From JBBDWZ01 sp050732575 (GTDB taxonomy: Bacteria > Gemmatimonadota > Gemmatimonadetes > Longimicrobiales > RSA9): a stretch of DNA of 31,767 bases. Below, piece by piece: positions 9,036 to 16,606 of this stretch (position 1 is the stretch's first letter; the number at the start of each line of letters is the position of its first letter). The notes beneath the pieces are model-generated. The model searched no databases, was not told the DNA's origin, and worked only from the letters and a program-made list of their open reading frames with translations. The DNA is taken from the NCBI GenBank assembly GCA_050732575.1, contig JBOHRF010000028.1, forward strand, positions 1-31,767, read 5' to 3'. Made by a program: the position numbers and the translations under genes.

Positions 9036-9061
9036 CCTGCTCCGATGGAGCAGGTTTTTTT
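9036..9061 (+). terminator. Intrinsic terminator-like hairpin in the dacB 5' leader
   Basis: A perfect 8-bp stem CCTGCTCC / GGAGCAGG with loop GAT is followed directly by seven T residues on the plus strand. The minus strand has no T-run, so it acts only on plus-strand transcription. No plus-strand gene precedes it, and dacB begins 33 bp later with no room for a promoter between, so it probably ends a short RNA or attenuates dacB. Confidence 0.75.
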
Positions 9062-9093
9062 CACGACTGTTTGAGGACTCAGGGATAGACGTT

Positions 9094-10563
9094 GTGAGAC
9101 GAGTCAGTGTGCTTCTGCTTATGGTTGGCGCCTGCGCGCCACCTCGGCCGGAATTGCCCCAGCTCCGGCGGCCGAGTTTTGCGGAAGTGGCGGATTCTCT
9201 GATCCAGATCTCTGATCTGAACTCTGCGCTCTGGGGCATCGAGATCTTTGATCCTGCGCGCAACCAGAGCGTGTACAGCCACAATGCCGGACGGCATTTC
9301 ATCCCGGCCTCGAATACCAAGATTGTTGTCACCACCGTGGCTATGGGCTCGCTGGGTCCCGACTACCGATATCGCACCGATATCCTGACTTCCTCGCCTC
9401 GAGAAGATGGTGGACCGGAACGGGTGATCGTGGTAGGGAAAGGCGACCCGACCTGGTCGGCCCGATACCATCCGACTCATTTCACGGTCCTCGAGCAGCT
9501 GGCAGACAGCCTGGTGCACAAAGGCATTCGCAGTGTCACCAAAGAACTGATCATCGACGCATCGTTTTTCGGTAGCGAGCGAGTGAACTCGACCTGGGAG
9601 GTCGGAGACCTGCCCTACAGCAGCGCGCCGCCCAGCGGGGCCTTCATCATGGGCGAGGGCACACTCGATCTCGAAGTATTGCCGGGTACCCGTGCCGGTG
9701 ATGCAGCCATCGTGAGAGCCATCGGCCCGCAGGGCATCTTCCCCATTCGCGCGGTCGTGACAACTGATACGGCGCGCGGCTCGGCCAGTTTGACTCTGGA
9801 TTACCACGCCTGGCCGGACACAATCGCATTGAGCGGACGGATCGGACTCGGACAGCCGGATACCATGACCATCGCTGCGCCCAACGCAACTCGCCTGGCA
9901 GCTGCCGCATTTGCGGACGCGCTCGCGCGCAAGGGTATCCAGGTAGCTGCCCTGCGCATCGTCTACGACTCGACCGAGGCCGCAACGCTGCGCGCTGCCA
10001 TCACGGATACAGTCACGAGCTGGGCGTCTGAACCCATGTCCACGATCGTGGCCGGCATCCTTCAGCCCAGCCAAAACTGGATCGCAGAGCAAGTGCTCAG
10101 AACCATGGGCGGAATTCAACGCGGGCGAGGCACTTGGAGCGCCGGGTTGGACGTCGAGCGGCGTTTTCTGATCGATGTGGTCGGTCTCGATTCCATGTCT
10201 TTTCTGCTGCGTGACGCATCGGGCCTATCCGCGCAAAACCTCTTGAGTCCACAAGCCCTCGTGCGTCTGCTCGAGTACAATCGACTGGCGGCCTGGGGCT
10301 CGCTGTACCGCTCTGCTCTGCCTACTCCCGGTTTGCGCGGCAGTACGCTCTCCAATCGGCTGGAAGGACTGGAAGGGAAGGTGTTTGCTAAAACGGGAAC
10401 CATCTCCAACGTCGCATCGCTCTGCGGCTACATCGTTACTCGCAGCGGGCGCGAGCTGACGTTCAGCATCATGGTCAATGCATCGGGCCGCGCCTCCAGT
10501 CAGGCGCGCCGAGCTATCGACCGTCTGGTTGCGGCGCTGGCCGATGCGCGTGACTGGGAATAA
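9094..10563 (+). CDS. dacB: D-alanyl-D-alanine carboxypeptidase/endopeptidase, PBP4 type (peptidase S13)
   Basis: This 489-residue protein is a penicillin-binding protein that trims or cleaves peptidoglycan peptide cross-links in the periplasm. I prefer the GTG at 9094. It gives a lipoprotein-type signal (RRVSVLLLMVGAC, lipobox Cys14), whereas an upstream ATG at 9007 would run through the terminator and add a non-signal extension. The catalytic S73-x-x-K76 lies in PASNTK, the SGLSAQN block sits near residue 376-382, and the KTG triad is in AKTGTISN (K433). A long inserted domain between the first and second motifs is typical of S13 enzymes. The PAP2 gene follows immediately and its reading frame may overlap the end. 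Confidence 0.88.
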   Translation: MRRVSVLLLMVGACAPPRPELPQLRRPSFAEVADSLIQISDLNSALWGIEIFDPARNQSVYSHNAGRHFIPASNTKIVVTTVAMGSLGPDYRYRTDILTSSPREDGGPERVIVVGKGDPTWSARYHPTHFTVLEQLADSLVHKGIRSVTKELIIDASFFGSERVNSTWEVGDLPYSSAPPSGAFIMGEGTLDLEVLPGTRAGDAAIVRAIGPQGIFPIRAVVTTDTARGSASLTLDYHAWPDTIALSGRIGLGQPDTMTIAAPNATRLAAAAFADALARKGIQVAALRIVYDSTEAATLRAAITDTVTSWASEPMSTIVAGILQPSQNWIAEQVLRTMGGIQRGRGTWSAGLDVERRFLIDVVGLDSMSFLLRDASGLSAQNLLSPQALVRLLEYNRLAAWGSLYRSALPTPGLRGSTLSNRLEGLEGKVFAKTGTISNVASLCGYIVTRSGRELTFSIMVNASGRASSQARRAIDRLVAALADARDWE

Positions 10564-11338
10564 ACCGAAACCGCCTGCGGCGCCGCCTATGTCGCTCATG
10601 CCCCGCACTCCGGATCGGTGGGTGCTGGCTGCCCTGGCACTGCGGCTCTACCAGCATTTTCAGACCGGATGGCACGCACTGCCAATCGCCAATCGCAGAA
10701 GATGGCTGACCGTGGTTTGTGCCGGTGCAGCGGGCATGTTCGGTTTCATGGTCGCACTTGTGTCCTTCGGCAAAATCGTTGAAGCCCGCAGTTTGTTACG
10801 CTGGGAGAGCGGGTTCGTGCGCATGATAGAAATGCGTGGACCTTTTGGTTTCAGCTCTGCCATCTGGTTTCAAACCTTCGGCACGGATATCACGCTCGCC
10901 ATTCTGGTTTTGTTTTCGATTGGCATCTGCGCCTGGAAGGCACGCCCCCTCTCCGCATTCAGCATCTTGCTTGCCTACATCGGTGTGGATCTCGTTGTGC
11001 GATTCGGCTGGGCCATGTGGGATCGCTCACGGCCCGATCTCATTGCCCAGGGAGTGGCCGCCCCCGCCTTCCATTCCTTTCCCTCCGGTCACACGGGAAA
11101 GACCGTGGCCATCTATGGCTTTCTGGCTTCACTCTGGTGGCGCGCGAGCAACAAAACCACTGAGCGCGTGTTCATCCTCGCCATCACCGCTGGTATCACA
11201 GTGATCGTTCCGCTGGCTCGCATGCGTATGGGTGTGCATTGGCCCAGCGATCTTCTTGGCGGCTATGTGACGGGCTTGTTCTGGCTGATGATCCTGCTCT
11301 GGGCGGCTCGTCAGGAAACGGCCGCATCCCGACGATAG
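10544..11338 (+). CDS. PAP2-superfamily membrane phosphatase
   Basis: An integral membrane acid phosphatase family member of about 250-265 residues, likely acting on a lipid phosphate such as undecaprenyl-pyrophosphate or phosphatidic acid at the outer membrane leaflet. Motif 2 is FPSGHTGKT and motif 3 is ARMRMGVHWPSDLLGG, with the R-x5-H-x3-D spacing intact. Motif 1 keeps DRSRPD, but the usual lysine seven residues before RP is a tryptophan in my reading. About six hydrophobic segments are visible. The start is uncertain: ATG 10544 overlaps the end of dacB, while ATG 10589 or 10598 lies 25-35 bp past its stop. The position behind dacB suggests an envelope role. Confidence 0.8.
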   Translation: MRVTGNKPKPPAAPPMSLMPRTPDRWVLAALALRLYQHFQTGWHALPIANRRRWLTVVCAGAAGMFGFMVALVSFGKIVEARSLLRWESGFVRMIEMRGPFGFSSAIWFQTFGTDITLAILVLFSIGICAWKARPLSAFSILLAYIGVDLVVRFGWAMWDRSRPDLIAQGVAAPAFHSFPSGHTGKTVAIYGFLASLWWRASNKTTERVFILAITAGITVIVPLARMRMGVHWPSDLLGGYVTGLFWLMILLWAARQETAASRR

Positions 11339-11389
11339 TCGAGCAGCCTCAACGCCAGTCCTGATGGAATGCAGGGTCACGTCCGGGGA

Positions 11390-12241
11390 TCAACCGCGCC
11401 GGCGCGCGGCTTCGGGTGGACGAAGGTAGCCCGCCTCAACCAGCGCTTCCCGCGTGGCGCGATATCCTTCGTCAAGAAAAGAATCGGTGCGCCCAAAGTC
11501 GAACGTGGAATACGCATCGAGCCGCGGGCGCACATAAATCAGGCGCGGACCATTCCAGTTCTGCAGCTTTGCCTGCTTGCGCGCAAAACCCACGATCTCG
11601 GTCACTCGATGGTGGATGGCGACCAGTCCCTTGGCCACCGTGTCTTCTGAATCGCGAATCTCGCCCGCTCCCACATCAATCGCGATGATCAGCGTGGCAC
11701 CACGGGCAGCCGCAAGTTCCAGCGGCATGCCATCGTTGACACCACCGTCTACCAGGAACTCTCCATTCACTGCGGCGGGCGGATAAAACATGGGTAACGC
11801 ACAGGTGGCGTAAACCGCATCAATCAGAGGGACATCCTGACGACCCGCTGCCCCAAACCAAACCGTTTTTCCGGTCTCGAGGTCCACGGCATTCATGGAG
11901 ACCGGTATCTGCAGTTCGTCGAACCGTTGTACCGGCAAAACCGACCCGATGTAATTGCGCAGTGGCTCGGCCTGGAACACGCTCTGCTGCCGAATCCCGT
12001 TCAGCAGCAACGCCCACCGATTCAATGACACGATGTCCTGCTTTTTCAGGACGTGCGCCAGCTCGTACAAACGCGGCCAGTCCAGTCCGCCCGCAAGGCA
12101 CGCAGCCACCAGCCCGCCGATGCTCGTCCCCACCAGCTCCGCCACCGGCAGGCCGGTCTCCTTGATCGCTCGCCAGGCTCCGGCGTGCGCCATGCCCTTC
12201 ACCCCGCCGCCACCCAGAACCACTACAACCTTTCCGCGCAT
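11390..12241 (-). CDS. Patatin-like phospholipase (RssA-type)
   Basis: This 283-residue Ser-Asp dyad hydrolase probably cleaves acyl chains from membrane lipids. The oxyanion loop GGGGVKGMAHAG (10-21) is followed by the nucleophile elbow GTSIGG with S40, and the catalytic Asp is in VDGGVNDGMPLE (DGG). There is no signal peptide or membrane segment, which fits the cytoplasmic RssA-like bacterial patatins. The gene converges with the PAP2 gene; the 51 bp between them holds no clear terminator. The ATG at 12241 lies 72 bp from the inverted-repeat structure in the divergent region shared with the suf operon. Confidence 0.9.
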   Translation of the reverse strand: MRGKVVVVLGGGGVKGMAHAGAWRAIKETGLPVAELVGTSIGGLVAACLAGGLDWPRLYELAHVLKKQDIVSLNRWALLLNGIRQQSVFQAEPLRNYIGSVLPVQRFDELQIPVSMNAVDLETGKTVWFGAAGRQDVPLIDAVYATCALPMFYPPAAVNGEFLVDGGVNDGMPLELAAARGATLIIAIDVGAGEIRDSEDTVAKGLVAIHHRVTEIVGFARKQAKLQNWNGPRLIYVRPRLDAYSTFDFGRTDSFLDEGYRATREALVEAGYLRPPEAARRRG

Positions 12242-12312
12242 TCAGAAATCTACGCCTGCGACCCGTTCTTGGGGACGGCGTACGGGATGGCGGCCGACGC
12301 CGGCGGGACGGC

Positions 12313-12453
12313 GGACCACCACCACGTTCTCCCGTTTGCCCCGAATTGATTGCCAATAGGCCCAAAACCACGGCCGCCCGTCGGTTTCGCGATACGCCCA
12401 TGGCGCACCCGCATGGCCGGATTGGCCATTTCGGGAGAACGGGGTGGTGGTCC
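12313..12453. repeat. Long inverted repeat (22-bp arms, 97-bp centre)
   Basis: The left arm at 12313-12334 (GGACCACCACCACGTTCTCC plus CG) and the right arm at 12432-12453 are reverse complements with a single mismatch. Partial symmetry continues inward: TTGCCAATAGG on the left against the reverse complement of CCGGATTGGCCA on the right. The centre contains CGATACGCCC (12390-12399), a word also found in the repeat array before sufS. It could fold as a long hairpin or cruciform, or be a mobile intergenic repeat. Confidence 0.85.
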
Positions 12454-12519
12454 CCCCTGCCCGTCGCCCTTTCGCTCACTGGCTCGCCTGCCAAGTAGGG
12501 GGTAAATTACTTGAGACTC

Positions 12520-12530
12520 AGAATCATTCT
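12520..12530. promoter_or_regulatory. Candidate operator palindrome before sufC
   Basis: AGAAT-C-ATTCT is a perfect 11-bp palindrome ending 11 bp before the sufC ATG. It sits about where transcription would begin if TAAATT (12503-12508) is a -10 element. Suf operons are usually controlled by iron- or Fe-S-sensing repressors (IscR/SufR, Fur). The half-site is only loosely Fur-like, so the regulator is not identified. Confidence 0.3.
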
Positions 12531-12541
12531 TGATAGGACCC

Positions 12542-13309
12542 ATGGCCGACACGCTACTGAAAATCGAGAATCTGCACGCCGTTGTGGCTGAAGACGGGAC
12601 CGAGATCCTGCGGGGCGTGAGTCTGGAGGTCGAGGCGGGCGAAATCCATGCGATCATGGGGCCGAACGGATCGGGCAAGAGCACGCTATCGAAGGTTTTG
12701 GCTGGACATCCGGCCTATGAAGTGACGGACGGGGCCGTTTGGTTCAAAGGCGCCAATCTGTTGGAGCTGGCGGTGGACGCGCGCGCGCGCGCGGGTGTGT
12801 TCCTGGCGTTTCAGTACCCGGTGGATATCCCGGGCGTGTCGATCGCGAACTTCCTGCGCTCGGCGTTGCAAGCGCGAAGTCCGGGTGAAGAGCTGGACAT
12901 ATTCGATTACCAGGAAAAGCTGCTGGACCGGATGCATCTTCTGGAGATGGATCCGTCGTTTGCGGAGCGTAGTGTGAACGAGGGCTTCAGTGGTGGCGAG
13001 AAGAAGCGCAACGAGATTTTGCAATTGGCGTTGATGGAGCCGGAACTGGCCGTGATGGACGAAACGGACTCGGGCCTGGACATCGACGCGCTCAAAGTGG
13101 TGGCGAGCGGTGTAAACAAGCTGCACGCCGAACGTGAGAAGATGGGTATTTTGCTGATCACACATTACCAGCGCATCCTCAACTACATCCAGCCTGATGT
13201 CGTACACGTGATGGTTGGAGGCCGCATGGTGCGTTCTGGAGGCCCCGAATTGGCGCATGAGCTGGAGGCACGCGGATATGAGGCATTCAAGGAGCCGGCG
13301 GCGGTCTAG
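12542..13309 (+). CDS. sufC: Fe-S cluster assembly ATPase SufC
   Basis: This 255-residue ABC-type ATPase energises the SufBCD scaffold during Fe-S cluster assembly in the cytosol. Walker A is GPNGSGKST (40-48), the ABC signature FSGGEKKR (149-156), and Walker B LAVMDE (D173, E174), followed by the SGLDIDAL D-loop typical of SufC. There are no transmembrane segments, as expected. The ATG at 12542 has AGGA three bases upstream; a TTG four codons earlier is possible but lacks support. A (CG)8 run at 12778-12793 lies inside the gene. sufB follows after 30 bp. Confidence 0.96.
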   Translation: MADTLLKIENLHAVVAEDGTEILRGVSLEVEAGEIHAIMGPNGSGKSTLSKVLAGHPAYEVTDGAVWFKGANLLELAVDARARAGVFLAFQYPVDIPGVSIANFLRSALQARSPGEELDIFDYQEKLLDRMHLLEMDPSFAERSVNEGFSGGEKKRNEILQLALMEPELAVMDETDSGLDIDALKVVASGVNKLHAEREKMGILLITHYQRILNYIQPDVVHVMVGGRMVRSGGPELAHELEARGYEAFKEPAAV

Positions 13310-13339
13310 GTCGCCGTGCAGATGAAAGGTCGATGAGTC

Positions 13340-14755
13340 ATGCCGCACAATGAGACAGTCGCAGGCCTGGGCCTCGAGGAATACAAGTACGATTTCAAGG
13401 AAGAGAGCAAGCCGGTCTTCAAGGCGCAGAAGGGGCTGAGCGAGGAGGTCGTTCGGCAGATTTCGGCGCACAAGGGAGAACCGGAGTGGATGCTCGCGTT
13501 TCGACTGAAGTCGCTCCAGGTCTATCGTTCGAAGCCCATGCCGACCTGGGGTGGCGATCTGGGGCAGCTGGATAAGACCCTGGACGACATCTACTACTAC
13601 TTGAAGCCACAGGAGCAGATGGAGCGCTCCTGGGACGATGTGCCGGAGGACATCAAGCGCACCTTCGAGCGCCTGGGAATTCCGGAGGCTGAGCGCAAGG
13701 TGCTGGCCGGGGTAGGCGCGCAGTACGAGTCGGAGATGGTATACCACTCATTGAAGAAAGAGTGGGAGGACAAGGGCATCCTCTTCGAATCGATCGAGGA
13801 TGGATTGCGCAAACATCCGGATCTCTTCCGCGAGCATTTCTCCACGGTGATCCCGCCGGCCGATAACAAGTTTGCGGCGTTGAACTCGGCGGTCTGGTCG
13901 GGCGGTTCGTTTGTCTACATTCCCAAAGGAGTGAAGGTCGAAATCCCGCTGCAGGCGTATTTCCGGATCAACGCAGAGAAGCTGGGTCAATTTGAGCGCA
14001 CGTTGATCATATGCGATGAGGGCGCCCAGGCCATGTACATCGAAGGATGCACGGCTCCGGTATATACCAGTGAGTCGTTCCACTCGGGTGTGATCGAAAT
14101 CATTGTGAAAGCGGGTGCGCGTTTCCGCTATGTCACGATTCAGAACTGGTCGCACAATATGTACAACCTGGTGACGCAGCGGGCCATGGTGCACGACCAT
14201 GCGACCATGGAGTGGGTGGACGGTAACCTGGGCTCCAAGCTGACCATGAAGTACCCATCGTGTTACCTGGTTGGCCCGGGTGCGCACGGTGAGATTCTGT
14301 CCATCGCGTACGCGGGCACAGGGCAGCATCAGGACACGGGTGGCAAGGTGATCCATGCGGCGCCCAACACCACGTCGCAGATCCTATCGAAGTCCATCTC
14401 ACGTGGGACCGGCCGTGCTTCATACCGGGGTCTGTGCAAGATTCACGATGGCGCGACCAACGCAAAGTCGAACGTGGAATGCGATGCCTTGTTGCTGCAC
14501 GACACTTCGCGCACGGACACGTTCCCCTACATCGAGATCGAGGAGAACACGGCCACGGTCGGTCACGAGGCCACGGTATCCAAGATTGGTGACGAGCAGC
14601 TGTTCTATCTGATGAGCCGCGGCCTCTCCGAGGAGGAAGCGGCGGCCATGATCGTACGCGGCTTCATCGAGCCCATCTCGAAGCAGTTGCCGCTCGAGTA
14701 CGCGGTTGAACTGAATCGTCTGATCGAACTCGAGATGGAGGGTTCGGTTGGCTGA
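13340..14755 (+). CDS. sufB: Fe-S cluster assembly scaffold SufB
   Basis: This 471-residue protein is the core scaffold of the SufBC2D complex, on which sulfur and iron are assembled into clusters. The length and conserved blocks are those of SufB: SVWSGGSFVYIPKGVKVEIPLQ-type residues near 190-210, EGCTAPVYTSESFHSGVIEI, the beta-helix core, and a C-terminal RGLSEEEAAAMIVRGFIEP block. A Cys in the NVECDALL segment corresponds to the conserved cluster/sulfur-transfer region. The stop overlaps the sufD start by 8 bp. The N-terminal 40 residues (GLEEYKYDFKEE) match the usual SufB opening, which supports the ATG at 13340. Confidence 0.96.
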   Translation: MPHNETVAGLGLEEYKYDFKEESKPVFKAQKGLSEEVVRQISAHKGEPEWMLAFRLKSLQVYRSKPMPTWGGDLGQLDKTLDDIYYYLKPQEQMERSWDDVPEDIKRTFERLGIPEAERKVLAGVGAQYESEMVYHSLKKEWEDKGILFESIEDGLRKHPDLFREHFSTVIPPADNKFAALNSAVWSGGSFVYIPKGVKVEIPLQAYFRINAEKLGQFERTLIICDEGAQAMYIEGCTAPVYTSESFHSGVIEIIVKAGARFRYVTIQNWSHNMYNLVTQRAMVHDHATMEWVDGNLGSKLTMKYPSCYLVGPGAHGEILSIAYAGTGQHQDTGGKVIHAAPNTTSQILSKSISRGTGRASYRGLCKIHDGATNAKSNVECDALLLHDTSRTDTFPYIEIEENTATVGHEATVSKIGDEQLFYLMSRGLSEEEAAAMIVRGFIEPISKQLPLEYAVELNRLIELEMEGSVG

Positions 14756-16067
14756 CCTGCTGGTGGTCGGTTCGGGTGTCACCGATCATCTGAACCTGGA
14801 CACGGTGCGCGAAGCAGCGCGTAACCTACCGACCTGGCTGGCGATGCGCCGGTTGGAGGCCTGGCACGGTTATGAGGTCATGCCGTTGCCGACCCGGCAG
14901 ACGGAAGAATGGCGTTACACCGATGTTTCACTGCTGAAGCTGGACAAGGTCAAGCCCGCCATAACAGAGCGTTTGGCGGGTGTGCCTGATGGCGCGCGCG
15001 CCCTGTTGCAGGACCGCGCCGCGGGCGGCACCGCCATTCAGGTCGATGGCTGTGTGGCCGAGCTTACGCTGGACGCAGATCTGCAGGCCAAGGGCGTCCT
15101 GCTGCTCGATCTGGCAGTGGCGGCCGAGCGGCATCCAAAACTGGTGGAACAGTACCTGGGCACAATCCTGCCCCAGGACTACAACAAGTTCGCCGCATTG
15201 AACTCGGCACTTTGGGACGGCGGCATCTTTCTCTACATCCCGCGCGGTGTGCGCATTGAAAAGCCCATCCGCGTGGTGCGCTGGATGACGGAGGCGGGCA
15301 GCGCGATTTTCCCGCGCACGCTGATTGTGGCAGAAGAAGGCAGTCACGCCGGTTTTGTCGAAGAGTTCGGCTCCCCTGATTTCGATCGGCCAACGCTTTC
15401 CTGTGCGGCCGTCGAGATTTCGGCGGCGCAGGCGGCCAATCTGCAATACGTGGCGCTGCAACGCTGGGGTCATAACGTTCGGCACATCGCTACCCAGCGC
15501 ACGGTCGCAGGTCGCGACGCCAACCTGGACAGCCTGATGGTCAACATGGGCGGGTCCGTTGCCCGCCTCGATCTGGCTGCGTCGCTCGAGGGCCCAGGCG
15601 CTCGCAGCGACATGTTGGGCCTGTACTTTGCCCGCGGCAATCAACACTTCGACCACAGTACGCGGCAGGACCATAAAGTACCGCACGCTTCCAGTGACCT
15701 GCTGTACAAGGGCGCATTGTACGACAAGGCTCGTTCGATTTTCCGAGGGCTGATCAAGGTCTGGCCCAATGCGCAGCGTACGGATGCGTATCAGACTAAT
15801 CGCAACCTGTTGTTGTCCAACCGTGCCGAGGCCACGTCTCTGCCCAATCTCGAGATCGAGGCCGACGACGTGCGCTGTTCGCACGCCGCCACGGTGGGTC
15901 ACCTGGATCAGGAAGAGCTATTCTACATCATGAGTCGCGGCGTACCACGTCCGATTGCGGAGCGGCTAGTCGTATTTGGCTTCCTGGGCGAAGTCTTCGA
16001 ACGGCTGCCTTTGCCCGGTGTGATTGACGAGCTGCGCGCCGCCATCGAGGCAAAGATCGGCAGATAA
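14748..16067 (+). CDS. sufD: Fe-S cluster assembly protein SufD
   Basis: This 439-residue paralogue of SufB forms the SufB-SufD heterodimer. It shares the NKFAALNSALWDGGIFLYIPRGV block and the late QEELFYIMSRGVPRPIAERLVVFGFLGEV block with SufB. The HASSDLLYKGALYDKARSIFRGLIKV segment is diagnostic of SufD, and its conserved His is present. The TTG start at 14748 is preferred. A GGAGG Shine-Dalgarno sequence at 14737-14741 lies six bases upstream inside sufB, and the start overlaps the sufB stop, which suggests coupled, stoichiometric synthesis. Confidence 0.95.
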   Translation: MADLLVVGSGVTDHLNLDTVREAARNLPTWLAMRRLEAWHGYEVMPLPTRQTEEWRYTDVSLLKLDKVKPAITERLAGVPDGARALLQDRAAGGTAIQVDGCVAELTLDADLQAKGVLLLDLAVAAERHPKLVEQYLGTILPQDYNKFAALNSALWDGGIFLYIPRGVRIEKPIRVVRWMTEAGSAIFPRTLIVAEEGSHAGFVEEFGSPDFDRPTLSCAAVEISAAQAANLQYVALQRWGHNVRHIATQRTVAGRDANLDSLMVNMGGSVARLDLAASLEGPGARSDMLGLYFARGNQHFDHSTRQDHKVPHASSDLLYKGALYDKARSIFRGLIKVWPNAQRTDAYQTNRNLLLSNRAEATSLPNLEIEADDVRCSHAATVGHLDQEELFYIMSRGVPRPIAERLVVFGFLGEVFERLPLPGVIDELRAAIEAKIGR

Positions 16068-16068
16068 C

Positions 16069-16389
16069 GTGCTGGTGGATGGGTTCGTCAAAGTGGCTCG
16101 CGTCGAAGACATTCCACTGGACGCACCACTCGGGGTCGAGACGCTGGATGGTGAGAAGATTTGCCTGGTCAGCGTGGAAGGCGAGATCTACGCTTTCCAG
16201 GACCGTTGCTCTCACCGCGACTTCCCGCTCTCCAACGGCCAACTGGATGGTGACCAGATCGAGTGTGCCTGGCACGGCGCCCGATTCGATGTGAAAACGG
16301 GAAGGCCGCTCTGCCTGCCTGCCATCAAGTCGGTTCGGATGTACGCGGTTCGGCTGGATGACGGTGATGTGTATGTCGCAATGGACTGA
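16069..16389 (+). CDS. Rieske-type [2Fe-2S] ferredoxin in the suf operon
   Basis: A 106-residue soluble Rieske protein. The cluster ligands are visible as C-x-H in DRCSHRDFPLS and C-x2-H in CAWHGARFDV, 17-18 residues apart, and the fold ends with a beta-rich tail (VRMYAVRLDDGDVYVAM). Small Rieske proteins annotated as dioxygenase ferredoxin subunits are known inside suf operons of actinobacteria and others, usually beside sufD and sufS, where they probably supply electrons to assembly. The GTG at 16069, one base after the sufD stop, is chosen; an ATG at 16024 would overlap sufD by 44 bp. A second GTG at 16075 is possible. The repeat arrays begin right after its stop. Confidence 0.88.
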   Translation: MLVDGFVKVARVEDIPLDAPLGVETLDGEKICLVSVEGEIYAFQDRCSHRDFPLSNGQLDGDQIECAWHGARFDVKTGRPLCLPAIKSVRMYAVRLDDGDVYVAMD

Positions 16390-16390
16390 G

Positions 16391-16427
16391 GCGTATCGGG
16401 CGTGACGGGCGTATCGGGCGTGACGGG
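16391..16427 (+). repeat. 9-bp tandem repeat array, left arm
   Basis: Four consecutive 9-bp units alternate as CGTATCGGG, CGTGACGGG, CGTATCGGG, CGTGACGGG, starting one base after the Rieske gene stop. The units reappear in reverse complement at 16520-16586, so both arrays could pair into a long hairpin. Confidence 0.95.
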
Positions 16428-16519
16428 GTTGGATCTTTGCACGTTCTCATGCACGCGTTGGTTCCCGAAACTTACAGCCGGGATGGTTAGCGAAAACGAG
16501 AGCGTGAACCTGAAACCAC
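16428..16519. other. Central segment between mirrored repeat arrays
   Basis: About 90 bp of non-coding sequence lie between the two mirrored arrays. It contains weak internal complementarity (CACGTTCTC at 16440-16448 versus the GAGAGCGTG-like segment at 16498-16506). CACGTTCTC also occurs in the arm of the inverted repeat before sufC (12323-12331). No ORF or promoter is evident. Confidence 0.5.
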
Positions 16520-16586
16520 CCCGATACGCCCGTCACGCCCGATACGCCCGGCACGCCCGTGACACCCGGCACGCCCGTGACACCCG
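16520..16586 (-). repeat. 9-bp tandem repeat array, right arm (mirrored)
   Basis: Seven 9-bp units plus a partial one: CCCGATACG, CCCGTCACG, CCCGATACG, CCCGGCACG, CCCGTGACA, CCCGGCACG, CCCGTGACA. The first three are exact reverse complements of units in the left array; the last four are a diverged CGGGCGTGC/CGGGTGTCA alternation. It ends 20 bp before the sufS start, just upstream of its Shine-Dalgarno sequence. Confidence 0.95.
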
Positions 16587-16606
16587 CTAGACAGGAGCCA
16601 AACAGG

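Larger units (their letters stand above)
12242..12541. other. 300-bp divergent intergenic region between patatin gene and suf operon
   Basis: No credible ORF is seen. The region carries the large inverted repeat listed separately (12313-12453), an AT-richer stretch at about 12500-12535 just before sufC, and a short perfect palindrome near the presumed suf transcription start. Promoters for both the patatin gene and the suf operon should lie here. I find no convincing -35/-10 pair; TAAATT at 12503-12508 is the best -10-like hexamer on the plus strand. Confidence 0.6.

Noticed and set aside
9079..10119. 346-codon minus-strand ORF
   Set aside because: It is antisense to dacB, which has clear catalytic motifs in the other frame.
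12778..12793. (CG)8 dinucleotide run in sufC, with a similar (GC)7 run at 3052-3065 in glcF
   Set aside because: Both stay in frame and encode Ala/Arg as the surrounding codon use would; a slippage or Z-DNA role is not supported.
12686..13747. 353-codon minus-strand ORF across sufC-sufB
   Set aside because: It is fully antisense to two certain genes and shows no family motif; it is a frame shadow.
14928..15902. 324-codon minus-strand ORF
   Set aside because: It is antisense to sufD, with low-complexity Arg/Gln/His composition and no domain.
16391..16586. CRISPR array
   Set aside because: The units are 9 bp, contiguous and without spacers, so this is a minisatellite pair.
16402..16590. 62-codon ORF reading through the 9-bp repeats (RHARYARHARDTR pattern)
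   Set aside because: It arises because a 9-bp repeat is always open in some frames; no start signal or conservation evidence.
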